From assembly GCA_045590215.1 (NCBI GenBank), contig JAZNQO010000028.1, positions 1-64,000 of the forward strand: DNA of 64,000 bases, in the 5' to 3' direction. Position numbers and translations under genes: made by a program. The notes under the pieces are model-generated. The model ran no database searches. It was not told the DNA's origin and was given only the letters and a program-made list of their open reading frames with translations. The stretch is from RUG563 sp045590215. GTDB lineage: Bacteria > Bacillota > Clostridia > Christensenellales > Aristaeellaceae. Positions 40,767-49,392 of this stretch are shown here, piece after piece (the first letter of the stretch is position 1; each line of letters begins with the position of its first letter).

Positions 40767-42272
40767 ATGCAGCTTCAAGAAGCCCGGGAACAATTGATGA
40801 AATTACAGGCCAAAATGAGCGCATACAGCCACGCTATGGGGCTGATTTATTATGACGGCTCCACCGCCGCCCCCAAGGGCACCGCCCAGAACCGAGGCCA
40901 CAGCCTGTCTGTGCTGTCCGAAGAAATGTATAAGCTGTCCACCGGCGAAGAAACGGTGGCTTTGCTGGAATATCTGGACGGGCAAAAGGCGGAGCTTTCC
41001 CAAAAGGAACAGCGGATGGTGTATCTGCTTTTGAAGAGCATCCGGCAGATGCAAAAAATCCCCATGGCAGAATATGTGGCCTATGAGGAGCTGCTGGTGC
41101 AGGCAGACGATATCTGGCACACTGCCAAAGAAACCAACGATTTTCCTCTCTTTGAGCCGTACTTGGAAAAGATTTTTGAAACCAACATCCGCTTTGCCAA
41201 GTATTGCGCTCCAGAGATGGAGCCCTATGATTACTGGCTGAACGAATACGAAGACGGGCTGACCATGAGCCAGTGCGACGTGTTTTTCGCAACGCTGCGC
41301 AGCCGCATCGTGCCCCTCCTTCAGAAAATCCGCCAGAAGCAGGGCTATATCGACGATACCTGCCTCTATGGCAATTTCCCCGAAAATAAGCAAGCCCAGT
41401 TTTCGGACCGGCTGATGGAAATTATCGGCTTGGATCGCAACCACGTCACCATCGCCACCACAGAACACCCCTTCACCACTTCCCTCGGCTCCCATTTCGA
41501 TACCAGAATCACAACGCATTATATCCCCAATAACGTATCCTCCTCCATGTACAGCGTGATTCACGAAGGCGGCCATGCCCTCTACGATACCGGCAGTGCT
41601 GATGACCTTGCCTACACCGTGTTGGACGGCGGCGTTTCCATGGGCATCCACGAAAGCCAGAGCCGCTTTTATGAAAATCTGCTGGGGCGCAGCCGTGCCT
41701 TCATCTGGCATATTTTCCCCGTGATGCAGAGCCTCTTCCCCTTACAGATGCAGGGCGTGGGCGCAGAGGATATTTACCGGGCGGTGAATAAGGTGCAGCC
41801 CTCCCTCATCCGCACGGAAGCCGACGAAGTGACCTATTCACTCCACGTGATGATTCGCTATGAACTGGAAAAGAAAGTGATGCGTGGAAAACTTTCCGTG
41901 CATGATTTACCCAAGGAATGGAATCGGCTGTATAAAGAATACCTGGGCGTCACGGTGCCGGATGATACCCACGGCGTATTGCAGGACTGCCACTGGAGTC
42001 AGGGTTCCATTGGCTATTTCCCCTCCTATGCCCTGGGCAGTGCCTACGGCGTGCAGCTGCTGAACAAAATGAAGGAAACCGTAGATGTGGACACCTGCCT
42101 CAAGGAAGGCAAATTCGAGCCCATCAACGCATGGAACCGCCAGCATATCTGGCAGCACGGCTGCCTCTACTCCCCCAAGGAAATCTTGGAAAAGGCACTG
42201 GACGGCCCCTTTGACCCGGCCGCCTATACCGATTACCTGGAAAAGAAATATAAGGAACTGTATAACCTGTAA
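40767..42272 (+). CDS. M32 family metallocarboxypeptidase (Taq type)
   Basis: 501 aa, standard for M32. Zinc motif HEGGH (266-270 in VIHEGGHALYDTG) with the downstream Glu in GIHESQSRFYENLLGRS, plus the family DxRxT-type segment (HFDTRITTHY, about 243-252) and GxxQS block (SIGYFPSYALGSAYGVQ). It removes C-terminal residues from peptides in the cytosol. No signal peptide. Weak GGAAAGCGAGG site before ATG. Followed by its own terminator. Confidence 0.97.
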   Translation: MQLQEAREQLMKLQAKMSAYSHAMGLIYYDGSTAAPKGTAQNRGHSLSVLSEEMYKLSTGEETVALLEYLDGQKAELSQKEQRMVYLLLKSIRQMQKIPMAEYVAYEELLVQADDIWHTAKETNDFPLFEPYLEKIFETNIRFAKYCAPEMEPYDYWLNEYEDGLTMSQCDVFFATLRSRIVPLLQKIRQKQGYIDDTCLYGNFPENKQAQFSDRLMEIIGLDRNHVTIATTEHPFTTSLGSHFDTRITTHYIPNNVSSSMYSVIHEGGHALYDTGSADDLAYTVLDGGVSMGIHESQSRFYENLLGRSRAFIWHIFPVMQSLFPLQMQGVGAEDIYRAVNKVQPSLIRTEADEVTYSLHVMIRYELEKKVMRGKLSVHDLPKEWNRLYKEYLGVTVPDDTHGVLQDCHWSQGSIGYFPSYALGSAYGVQLLNKMKETVDVDTCLKEGKFEPINAWNRQHIWQHGCLYSPKEILEKALDGPFDPAAYTDYLEKKYKELYNL

Positions 42273-42280
42273 AAAACATA

Positions 42281-42305
42281 ACCGCCGTTTCTGCGGCGGT
42301 TTTTC
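42281..42305 (+). terminator. Terminator of the M32 peptidase gene
   Basis: ACCGCCG TTTCTG CGGCGGT then TTTTTC. Confidence 0.88.
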
Positions 42306-42322
42306 AAACGGAGCGATGCAAC

Positions 42323-42964
42323 ATGGAACCCCGGAAATTAGCCATTTTTGATTTTGACGGCACCCTCATCAAAGGGGACAGTATCGTCAGCTACATCCTC
42401 TTTGCAAAAGCAAAAAAAGCCATGACCCTTCGCCATTTCCTCGGCATTATCGCGCATCTGCCCCTGTGGGGCTTTCGCCGCATGACGGATGCCCAATTCA
42501 AGTCCTACGCCCTGCAGTTCCTCGCCACCCTTTCCCCGGAAAAGAGGGCTGCGCTGGATGGAGCGTTTGTGAAGGAAATCCTGCTGCCAAGCATTTATCC
42601 CAAGGGAAAGGCCGTGCTGGATGCCCGGAAAAAGGAAGGGTACTTGGTTCTGCTTCTTTCCGCTTCCACGGAAAATTATATGCAGTATGTGGCAAACGTC
42701 CTGGAAGCGGACGGGCTCATTTGCACAAAGCTCAATGAAAAGGCGGAGGTTATGCTCAACTGCAAAGGAGAAAATAAGCCGCTGCTTTTGATGGAATATC
42801 TGAAAGCAAATGATGTCAAAGCAGATTTTGACGCCTCCTGCGCCTTCGGGGATTCCAAAAGCGATTTGCCCATTTTGGAACTGGTGGGCAATCCCATGAT
42901 TGTGAACGGTAACCGCAAATTAAAAAAAGCCGCTCCCCATCTGCCCCAGGTAAACTGGCAGTAA
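42323..42964 (+). CDS. HAD-IB family phosphatase (SerB-like)
   Basis: 213 aa. HAD motifs: DFDGTL (I, residues about 10-15), LLSAST (II), K in CKGENK (III), and CAFGDSKSDLPIL (IV). Helical cap between motifs I and II (HLPLWGFRRMTDAQFKSYALQFLA), characteristic of subclass IB enzymes such as phosphoserine phosphatase and LPLAT-associated phosphatases. Substrate not certain. It begins 18 bp after the M32 terminator. Confidence 0.88.
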   Translation: MEPRKLAIFDFDGTLIKGDSIVSYILFAKAKKAMTLRHFLGIIAHLPLWGFRRMTDAQFKSYALQFLATLSPEKRAALDGAFVKEILLPSIYPKGKAVLDARKKEGYLVLLLSASTENYMQYVANVLEADGLICTKLNEKAEVMLNCKGENKPLLLMEYLKANDVKADFDASCAFGDSKSDLPILELVGNPMIVNGNRKLKKAAPHLPQVNWQ

Positions 42965-43038
42965 AATGCAATTTCCCCTTGCAATCATCCCTCGCCCGTG
43001 ATACCATTTCCATACATAAACACAAGGAGGTCTCTTTC

Positions 43039-44268
43039 ATGAAACGCTTTTTCTCTGCCCTGATGGTCGCCATCCTTTGCCTGCCCCTGTGCCCCCTGTC
43101 CGCTCTGGCCGCTGGGGAAGCCGGCACCGTCCTGACGGATTATACCCCCCTTTATACCCTCACGGAAAAGCACGGCTTTAAGATGGGCGGCTGCTTCTCC
43201 TATAATCAGCTGAACGACCAGAAATATCTGGACTTCATGAAGCAGCATTTCAATTCCATTACCTGCACCAACGAAACCAAGGCCTATTCCCTGCTGAACC
43301 AGACCCTCAGCAAGCTCAGCGATGACGGCACCCCCGGCATGATCTATGTTCAGGCCGATAAAATGGTGCAGTGGGCGCAGGATAACGGGCTGAAAGTGCG
43401 TGGGCATGTGCTGGTGTGGGACGCCTATATGAACGATTGGTTCTTCAGGGAAGATTACGACAGCAATAAGCCCTATGCCGACAAGGAAACCATGCGTGCC
43501 CGGGTCAAATCCTATATCGAGCAGGTCATCACCCACTTTGAAGAAAAGTTCCCCGGCGTTATCTATTGCTGGGACGTGGTGAACGAAGCCATCGGCGATA
43601 ATATGTCCGAAAGCGATTATTCCGACGCCCGGCATCTGCGCACCGTGCGCAGCGGCGTGGATAACCTGTTCAAGACCCATGTGGGCGACGATTACGTGGA
43701 ATACGCTTTCCTCTGCGCCAAGGATACCGTGGAAAAACTGGGCTCGGATATTAAGCTGTTCTATAACGACTATAACATGTTCTATCGGGACAAGCAGACC
43801 GCTGCTTTGGCCCTGATTGATTCTATCAATTCCTATGCCAAGGACGAAAACGGCAATTACCGCCAGCTCATCGACGGTCTGGGCATGCAGGGCTACATCG
43901 GCGGCTATGGCAGCCAGAACGGCTGTCTGGACAAGAACCATCCCCTAATGATCAAAAACGCCATCCGTGCCTTTGCCGCCAAGGGCGTGGAAGTGCAGAT
44001 CACAGAAATGGCCGTGCGCAATTTCGACGCCTCCGAAGCCACCGTCCAACGCCACGCCGAATTCTATGCGGAGCTGTTCAAGGTGTTCAAGGAAGTGAAC
44101 AGCGGCGACGAAAAGCCGCTCACCTGCGTGGCCGTCTGGGGTGTTTCCGACAACCCCAATGCCTCCGGCTATACTTACAGCATGAACGGCACCCACAGCG
44201 GCTTGATTACCGAAAACTACGAAATCAAAACTTCCTTCCATCTGGTGCATGAGGAAATGAGCAAATAA
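43039..44268 (+). CDS. Secreted GH10 endo-1,4-beta-xylanase
   Basis: 409 aa. Signal peptide (MKRFFSALMVAILCLPLCPLSALAAG). One GH10 barrel with no binding module: MGGCFSYNQLND, FNSITCTNETKAYSL, RGHVLVWDAYMNDWFF, acid/base E183 in WDVVNEA, FYNDYNMF, GLGMQGYIGGY, nucleophile E323 in VQITEMAV and a WGVSDN block. It cuts internal xylan bonds outside the cell. A His commonly seen after the VW (VWH) is Asp here (VWDAY), which may change subsite -1 binding. AAGGAGG 9 bp before ATG 43039. Confidence 0.95.
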   Translation: MKRFFSALMVAILCLPLCPLSALAAGEAGTVLTDYTPLYTLTEKHGFKMGGCFSYNQLNDQKYLDFMKQHFNSITCTNETKAYSLLNQTLSKLSDDGTPGMIYVQADKMVQWAQDNGLKVRGHVLVWDAYMNDWFFREDYDSNKPYADKETMRARVKSYIEQVITHFEEKFPGVIYCWDVVNEAIGDNMSESDYSDARHLRTVRSGVDNLFKTHVGDDYVEYAFLCAKDTVEKLGSDIKLFYNDYNMFYRDKQTAALALIDSINSYAKDENGNYRQLIDGLGMQGYIGGYGSQNGCLDKNHPLMIKNAIRAFAAKGVEVQITEMAVRNFDASEATVQRHAEFYAELFKVFKEVNSGDEKPLTCVAVWGVSDNPNASGYTYSMNGTHSGLITENYEIKTSFHLVHEEMSK

Positions 44269-44282
44269 CCGCTCGAAGGAAA

Positions 44283-44600
44283 TGAATTTATTGGAATTTC
44301 GTTTTTTCGCACGGAAAAAAGAAAATGTAAAGTAATATTGCCGCAGGCATAATGAAAATAAAAAACGGCGTTGGTCGGAAACAAGTTTCCCCACCGCCGT
44401 TTTCTTGTTTTTCCGTCTGCTTTCGCATTCGGTGGCGGCGTTCCGCCGCCATGCCTGTGGTATGGCCTTTTTTGTGCCAATCTATAGGATGTGGTATAAT
44501 AAATGAAAAACACAAGAATTTTCAGAGCTACTACATGGAACCGTGAGGGGATCCGTCCCTTGACCCGGTAGCGGATCAATGCCCCTGCCTCGTTCCGTCA
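44283..44600 (+). repeat. Multi-hairpin intergenic repeat, copy D
   Basis: Non-coding, between two convergent genes. GCCGCAGGCATAATGAAAATA, central hairpin AACGGCG (44364-44370) / CGCCGTT (44395-44401) flanked by A and T runs, GGCGGCGTTCCGCCGCC stem, a diverged middle, and the 3' module remnant GACCCGGTAGCGGATCAATGCCCCTG. The 5' modules of copies A-C are missing. The central hairpin with its T run also serves as terminator of the xylanase gene. Confidence 0.6.
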
Positions 44601-44601
44601 T

Positions 44602-45309
44602 TTACAGCTCTTTCACAAACCGTATAGCGTCGTCAAAGCTGCCGCGGGGAATGCCTGTGATATCCACCTTATCCCCATTCAGCAGGCAATCTTCAATCAA
44701 AAACACCTGCATGCCGCACTGCATAGCTGCCACGTCTTCCACCGCATCATTGCCGATCATCAGGCAGTCTTCGCCCCGGAGCCCCATTGCATCCAATATA
44801 TCCCGATAATAAGCCGGGTTGGGCTTGCAGAACCGGGCGTTTTCATAGGTGGTGTACAGCTCAAAATCCTCTTTTTTCAGGCCTGCCCATTGGATGCGCT
44901 GGCTGGTGGCGATATCCGGAAAGATGGGATTGGTGGCAAGGGCGGTGCGCAGCCCCTTTTCCTTCACTGCCATAACCAGCTCTGCCGCTTTTTCCGTATA
45001 GCCGCAGGCACCCTTCGCCTGCACGAAATCCGTGCGGTAAAAGGCCTCGAAAAGCGGCTCGTCCTTCCGTGCTTCCTCCCCAAACAGGGACGCAAAATAA
45101 TCCCAGAACGCCGCTTCGTTGGACTTTGTGCCGTCGTTTTTCACCATCACACGGGTGCCCTGCCAGATGGCGGCAATCAGCTTATCCGCTTCATAGCCGT
45201 GGGGAGCCAGCTTCTTCGCCAGTGCGCCGAAATAAAGTTTCACAAACCCATCCTGATCCATGGGGAGCAATGTGCCGTCCAAATCAAATAATACCGCTTT
45301 AGTCGCCAT
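44602..45309 (-). CDS. HAD-superfamily hydrolase
   Basis: 235 aa. HAD motifs DLDGTL (about 8-13), ATNP (II), K in FCKPNPAYY (III) and MIGNDAVEDVAA (IV); the cap of about 80 residues between I and II (FGALAKKLAPHGYEADKLIAAIW) is of the C1 type. Phosphatase for a small phosphorylated metabolite; substrate unknown. Start ATG 45309 follows GGAGG 6 bp upstream. The frame extends slightly further without support. Confidence 0.88.
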   Translation of the reverse strand: MATKAVLFDLDGTLLPMDQDGFVKLYFGALAKKLAPHGYEADKLIAAIWQGTRVMVKNDGTKSNEAAFWDYFASLFGEEARKDEPLFEAFYRTDFVQAKGACGYTEKAAELVMAVKEKGLRTALATNPIFPDIATSQRIQWAGLKKEDFELYTTYENARFCKPNPAYYRDILDAMGLRGEDCLMIGNDAVEDVAAMQCGMQVFLIEDCLLNGDKVDITGIPRGSFDDAIRFVKEL

Positions 45310-45376
45310 AAAAACCTCCAAATGCAAAATACCCTCGTATCATACCATATTTCCCCGCCGCTTTTCAATCCTTCCC

Positions 45377-45405
45377 TTGACGGAAATGCACAATGGCACT
45401 ATACT
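45377..45405 (+). promoter_or_regulatory. Promoter of the XRE-basic-tail gene
   Basis: TTGACG (45377-45382), 17 bp, TATACT (45400-45405), about 32 bp before the ATG. Confidence 0.7.
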
Positions 45406-45436
45406 GAAGAAAAACGGCAAAAAGGAGATATACATT

Positions 45437-45892
45437 ATGGCAAAGAAGGTTGGCACCCTCATCAAAGAAGCCCGTACCGCCGCCGGCTTCACCCAGGCAG
45501 AGCTTGCCAGGAAAGTTACCGGCATCACCGCCGCCGATATCAGCAAAGCCGAACGGGGCGAAACGGAGCTTTCCGAAACCGTGCTGAAAAAAATCGCCAA
45601 GGCCTGCGGCGTTACCCAAGCTTCCCTCCTGAACGCTGCCAAGGGCACCGCTGAAAAGAAAACCACCACAGCCAAAAAGACCACCGCTGCCAAGAAAACC
45701 ACCGCCGCCAAAACCACTTCCACGGCAAAGAAAACTTCCATGCAGCTCTCTGCCGATGAAAAGAAACTGGTGGAGCTCTATCGCAACGCCTCCGCCGAGG
45801 ATAAAAAAGAAGCAGTCAAAGCCCTCAAGGGCGAAGACGACCCCGATATCCTGTCCGTGCTGGGCGACTTGCTTGGCGGTATTCTCAAGTAA
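45437..45892 (+). CDS. XRE-family HTH protein with Lys/Ala/Thr-rich histone-H1-like linker
   Basis: 151 aa. Residues 1-66: XRE helix-turn-helix (IKEARTAAGFTQAELARKV, ITAADISKAERGE). Residues 70-103: low-complexity run with units of KKTTA/AKKT, like the DNA-binding tails of histone H1-like proteins. Residues 104-151: short helical domain (LSADEKKLVELYRNASAEDKKEAVKAL) ending in an acidic LGDLLGG tail. It may coat DNA as well as recognise a site. Start ATG 45437 is set by the AAGGAGATATACAT ribosome site. The KKTTA units are imperfect protein repeats. Confidence 0.82.
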   Translation: MAKKVGTLIKEARTAAGFTQAELARKVTGITAADISKAERGETELSETVLKKIAKACGVTQASLLNAAKGTAEKKTTTAKKTTAAKKTTAAKTTSTAKKTSMQLSADEKKLVELYRNASAEDKKEAVKALKGEDDPDILSVLGDLLGGILK

Positions 45893-45914
45893 GTTTTCTT
45901 TCAAAGGTTTCACC

Positions 45915-46290
45915 CCTGTGACCCCACCGGGGAGATTCTCCCTTAAACCCCTTCCTGCGAAACGGGTATTTTTTCATACAAGCATTGTGCCGCTGAAACT
46001 TAACGCGGCACCACTTTCCGGGCCGGGCGGCTGAAAGCCGCCTTGCCGGATGCAAGGCATCCGGTGAAAACACACGAAAACTCCCGGAGAAAACTCGTTT
46101 TCTACCGGGACGTTTTTGCGTTTTCTCTCTGCCCGGAAAGCAAATATCGTATTTTGCTTCAGGCGGAAAAACATCTGAATCCCCAACTCTCCCCCTTCGC
46201 CTGCCGAGTCCAGAGGCGAAGCCTTTGGCGCAGGGTTCGGGGCTGCGCAAGCCCCGAAAACACCCCGAAAACACGCAAAAACGCCACAAA
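45915..46290 (-). repeat. Multi-hairpin intergenic repeat, copy E (inverted)
   Basis: Non-coding, between convergent genes. Module order is reversed relative to copies A-D: GAAACTTAACGCGGCACC, GGCGGCTGAAAGCCGCC (46026-46042), CCGGATGC/GCATCCGG (46046-46064), central hairpin CCCGGAGAAAAC/GTTTTCTACCGGG (46085-46111), then a GGGGCTGCGCAAGCCCC stem near 46240. The central stem uses a different sequence from the other copies but is still paired. Confidence 0.6.
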
Positions 46291-46333
46291 AAAAGCCGCC
46301 CTACGGTCAGTTCTTGCTGACATGAGGCGGCTG
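46287..46333 (-). terminator. Terminator of the mrp gene
   Basis: AGCCGCC (46294-46300) / GGCGGCT (46326-46332) with an inner TCAG/CTGA stem; TTTTTTTG follows on the minus strand. Confidence 0.85.
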
Positions 46334-46345
46334 ATTTATTTTGCT

Positions 46346-47176
46346 TTAGTCGTCCAGCCCGGTGAGCACCTTGCGGATGGCACCATCCAGCCAGTTGCCT
46401 TCAAAGAGTTCGATGAGCCCGGCATCGCAGGCAGCAGCCAGCTTGAGGTTAATGGGCAGCTTGGCCAGCACTTCGGTGCCGAAGCGTTCCGCCGTTTCCT
46501 GCACATGGCTTTCGCCGAAGACTTCCACCTGCTTGCCGCAATCGGGGCAGAGGGCATAGCTCATGTTTTCCACAAGGCCAAGGACCTTGATATCCATCAT
46601 ATTCGCCATGTTCATGGCCTTTTCCACGATCATGCCCACCAGAGCCTGGGGGGAAGTGACCACGATGGTTTCGTCCACGGGCACGGACTGGAACACGGTA
46701 AGGGGCACATCGCCGGTTCCGGGAGGCATATCAATAAACATCACATCAATATCGCCCCAGAGCACGTCCGTCCAGAACTGCTTGACAGTACCGGCGATGA
46801 CGGGGCCGCGCCAAACGACGGGGGCATTATCTTCTTCCAGAAGGAGATTGACGCTCATCATTTTGATGCCGGTGCGGCTTTCCACGGGCAGGATGCCTTC
46901 ATCATTGCCCATGGCCTTTTCCTTGATACCAAAAGCCTTGGGAATGGACGGGCCTGTGATATCGGCGTCCAGAATGGCGGTTTTATAGCCGGCACGGCTG
47001 GCAAGCACGGCAAGCAAACTGGTGACGAGGCTCTTGCCAACGCCGCCCTTGCCGCTCATCACAGCAACGACCTTTTTGATGTTGGATAAACGATGGGGCT
47101 TTTCAATGAGGCTCTGCTGTTCACGGCTGGAGCAATTGGCCGTGCAGGTGGAGCAATCGTGGGTGCATTCGCTCAT
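46346..47176 (-). CDS. mrp: Mrp/NBP35-family P-loop ATPase, Fe-S cluster carrier
   Basis: 276 aa. N-terminal Cys cluster (C4, C8, C11, C15: CTHDCSTCTANC) as in NBP35-type carriers, deviant Walker A GKGGVGKS (42-49), LDADITGPSIPK, DMPPGTGDVPLT (switch), and a C-terminal pair CPDCG in ENMSYALCPDCGK that bridges an Fe-S cluster in the dimer. It would hold and hand over 4Fe-4S clusters in the cytosol, fitting a genome with PFOR, MutY and QueH. Own terminator; promoter not clear. Confidence 0.93.
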   Translation of the reverse strand: MSECTHDCSTCTANCSSREQQSLIEKPHRLSNIKKVVAVMSGKGGVGKSLVTSLLAVLASRAGYKTAILDADITGPSIPKAFGIKEKAMGNDEGILPVESRTGIKMMSVNLLLEEDNAPVVWRGPVIAGTVKQFWTDVLWGDIDVMFIDMPPGTGDVPLTVFQSVPVDETIVVTSPQALVGMIVEKAMNMANMMDIKVLGLVENMSYALCPDCGKQVEVFGESHVQETAERFGTEVLAKLPINLKLAAACDAGLIELFEGNWLDGAIRKVLTGLDD

Positions 47177-47257
47177 AGCTTGTTTCGCTTCCTTTCCTTG
47201 ATAACCAAAGATTGTATTTCGGCATAAAAGGCGTTTTCCCTGCCGGGAAAAAATATT

Positions 47258-48412
47258 TTAATAAGTGCCCTCGGTGCTCATGGTGACGTCCTTTTCTTCC
47301 TTATGCCGGGACGTTTTGCACTTTTCCATCAAAAGCTCATAGAACTTCTGTTCGTCAATGGGCAGAGAAACCTCTTTGTTTTCCCACGCAGACAGGTGCA
47401 TGGCATTGGAGAGCATAAGCCCCCGGATGCCTTCCCTTCCGTCTGCCACCAGCTTCTCTCCCCGAAGGATATTGGCGGCAAATTTGTTCAGCACCTCCGG
47501 ATGCTGCTCGTTCCGGCCATCGGTTTCCACCTTGATTTCTTCCTTATCCGGGGTTTTGAAGCCTTCCTTGCAGGTGAAGCACCATTCACGCTCGTCAGTA
47601 AGAAGCTTTGTAAAGGTAAGGCCGCTGTAATCGCACACAAGCTTGCCCTTGGTGCCGCTCACTTCCAGCCGGTTGGTGCCGGGGGCATCGCCGGTTGTGG
47701 TGACAAAGACGCCGGTTGCGCCGTTCTCAAATTCCAGATAGGCGGTCACATCGTCTTCCACTTCGATATCGTGCCATTTGCCTTCCTGCATCTTGGCATG
47801 CACCTTCACGGGCAAGCCGCACAGCCACTGCAAAAGATCCAGCTGATGGGGGCACTGGTTCAGCAGCACGCCGCCGCCTTCCCCGGCCCAAGTGGCACGC
47901 CATGCGCCGGAATCATAATAAAACTGGGTGCGATACCAATCGGTAATCAGCCAGCTCATGCGCTTCATTTCGCCAATTTCGCCGTTATCGATCATTTCTT
48001 TCATCTTGCGATAAACGCAGTTGGTGCGCTGATTGAACATCATGCCAAAGGTAAGCTCCGGATGCTTATCCGCTTCTTCAATCATTTCCCGAACCTGCAA
48101 AGTGTATACCCCGGCAGGCTTTTCGCACATCACATGCAGGCCGTTTTGAAAGGCAGCCTTGGCCAGCACCGGGTGCTGATAATGGGGCGTGGCAATGAGC
48201 ACGGCGTCGCACACCTTGGCCGCAATCAGGTCCGCACCTTCTGTAAAAATCTTGGCCGCGGGCAGCACTTCCTTCGCCCAGTCCCGGCGGGAAGCACGGC
48301 GATCTGCCACCGCCACAATTTCAATTTCCGGGCACTTGCCCTGCAAAATATTGTTCACATGTCCGCTGCCCATACCGCCGCAGCCAACTACACCCAGCCG
48401 CACCTTGCTCAT
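47258..48412 (-). CDS. Gfo/Idh/MocA-family NAD(P)-dependent sugar oxidoreductase
   Basis: 384 aa. Rossmann motif GVVGCGGMGSGHVNNI (7-22), catalytic-Lys motif MCEKPAGVY, LLNQCPHQLDLLQWLCGLP in the second domain with the family His. Such enzymes oxidise or reduce sugar or inositol hydroxyl groups. It overlaps the preceding paralogue by 4 bp (ATGA). Last gene of a three-gene operon with a second oxidoreductase and a sugar isomerase; the pair suggests sequential oxidation and reduction, as in 3-keto sugar or inositol pathways. Confidence 0.92.
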   Translation of the reverse strand: MSKVRLGVVGCGGMGSGHVNNILQGKCPEIEIVAVADRRASRRDWAKEVLPAAKIFTEGADLIAAKVCDAVLIATPHYQHPVLAKAAFQNGLHVMCEKPAGVYTLQVREMIEEADKHPELTFGMMFNQRTNCVYRKMKEMIDNGEIGEMKRMSWLITDWYRTQFYYDSGAWRATWAGEGGGVLLNQCPHQLDLLQWLCGLPVKVHAKMQEGKWHDIEVEDDVTAYLEFENGATGVFVTTTGDAPGTNRLEVSGTKGKLVCDYSGLTFTKLLTDEREWCFTCKEGFKTPDKEEIKVETDGRNEQHPEVLNKFAANILRGEKLVADGREGIRGLMLSNAMHLSAWENKEVSLPIDEQKFYELLMEKCKTSRHKEEKDVTMSTEGTY

Positions 48413-49392
48413 AATTCTTTCCTCCCCTGATCGTACATCGTCAACATGGTTTCAATGGTCGTTGCCACATTTTTCAGATCATTTTTGAAGGGCTTTCCTT
48501 CCGCCATACACCGATAATAATCCGCAATGCAGGCATAATGGCCGCTGCCCCAATAGCTTTTCCCAACAGGCGTGGGCATTTCAAAACGCTGCTTTGAAAC
48601 GCTGCCGTCTTTTTTAATTTCCAGCGTATCTTCCTCCATGCGCAGACAGCCCTTTTCCGTCACGACTTCCACCAGCACCGGGGCATTGCCGCTGAACGCA
48701 TTGGACACATAGAAAATACCCCTTCTGCCTGCGCTTTCCAGATAGGCTTCCACCGTGTCTTCCACTTCGATGACGCCCTGCAGGCGGCGGTTGGCCATAT
48801 GGCAGGAAACTTGATCCGGCTTGCCAAGGAACAAAAGCATCAGATCCAGCGTGTGGACGGCCTGATTGATCAGCGCACCGCCGCCTTCCGTGGCCCATTT
48901 GCCTCGCCAATCGCCGGAAACATAATAATCTGCGCCCCTGTCCCAATTGACGATGCCCCGAACGCCTTTCACTTCGCCCATTTCGCCGGAAGCAATCATG
49001 CTTAACGCCTTTTCCACCGGCGGATTATAGCGGTTCTGCACGCATACGCCGATGCGCACCTTCTCCGCCGCCTTTTGCAGCGTCTCCCATTCCTGCCACG
49101 AAATTACCGGCGGCTTTTCCGTAAACACCTGCACGCCCATTTCCGCCGCTTTCACTGCCATGGGGGTATGCAGGTAATGGGGCGTGCAAAGATGCACGGC
49201 GTCCGGCTTTTCCGCTTTCAAAAGGGTTTCGTAATCGGTGTAGGGGGTGCAATGGAATTTCTCGGCATAGGCTTTCGCCTTTTCAGGCACAATATCGCAG
49301 CAGCCGGAAAGCGTCACCCCTTCCAAGGCCGCCAGCACAGCCCCATGCACCTGGGCAATGCCGCCGCAGCCGATCACACACACCTTAAACAT
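48409..49392 (-). CDS. Gfo/Idh/MocA-family oxidoreductase (second paralogue)
   Basis: 327 aa. Rossmann motif VIGCGGIAQVHGAVL (6-20), catalytic EKPPVISWQEW, GGGALINQAVHTLDLMLLFLGKP with the family His. Shorter than its neighbour. GGAGG 8 bp before ATG, directly abutting the stop of the isomerase gene. Likely acts on the same substrate class as the flanking genes; direction (oxidation versus reduction) cannot be told. Confidence 0.92.
   Translation of the reverse strand: MFKVCVIGCGGIAQVHGAVLAALEGVTLSGCCDIVPEKAKAYAEKFHCTPYTDYETLLKAEKPDAVHLCTPHYLHTPMAVKAAEMGVQVFTEKPPVISWQEWETLQKAAEKVRIGVCVQNRYNPPVEKALSMIASGEMGEVKGVRGIVNWDRGADYYVSGDWRGKWATEGGGALINQAVHTLDLMLLFLGKPDQVSCHMANRRLQGVIEVEDTVEAYLESAGRRGIFYVSNAFSGNAPVLVEVVTEKGCLRMEEDTLEIKKDGSVSKQRFEMPTPVGKSYWGSGHYACIADYYRCMAEGKPFKNDLKNVATTIETMLTMYDQGRKEL

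Noticed and set aside
45421..45439. AAGGAGATATACAT ribosome site identical to a common expression-vector leader
   Set aside because: Considered as vector contamination, but the flanking sequence is ordinary chromosomal DNA with its own promoter and gene, so it is a coincidence of a strong natural site.
45650..45750. Possible CRISPR or tandem DNA repeat (AAGAAAACCACC-like units)
   Set aside because: The units are codons for KKTTA in the XRE protein; spacing and spacers do not fit CRISPR. No CRISPR array or cas gene was seen anywhere in the window.
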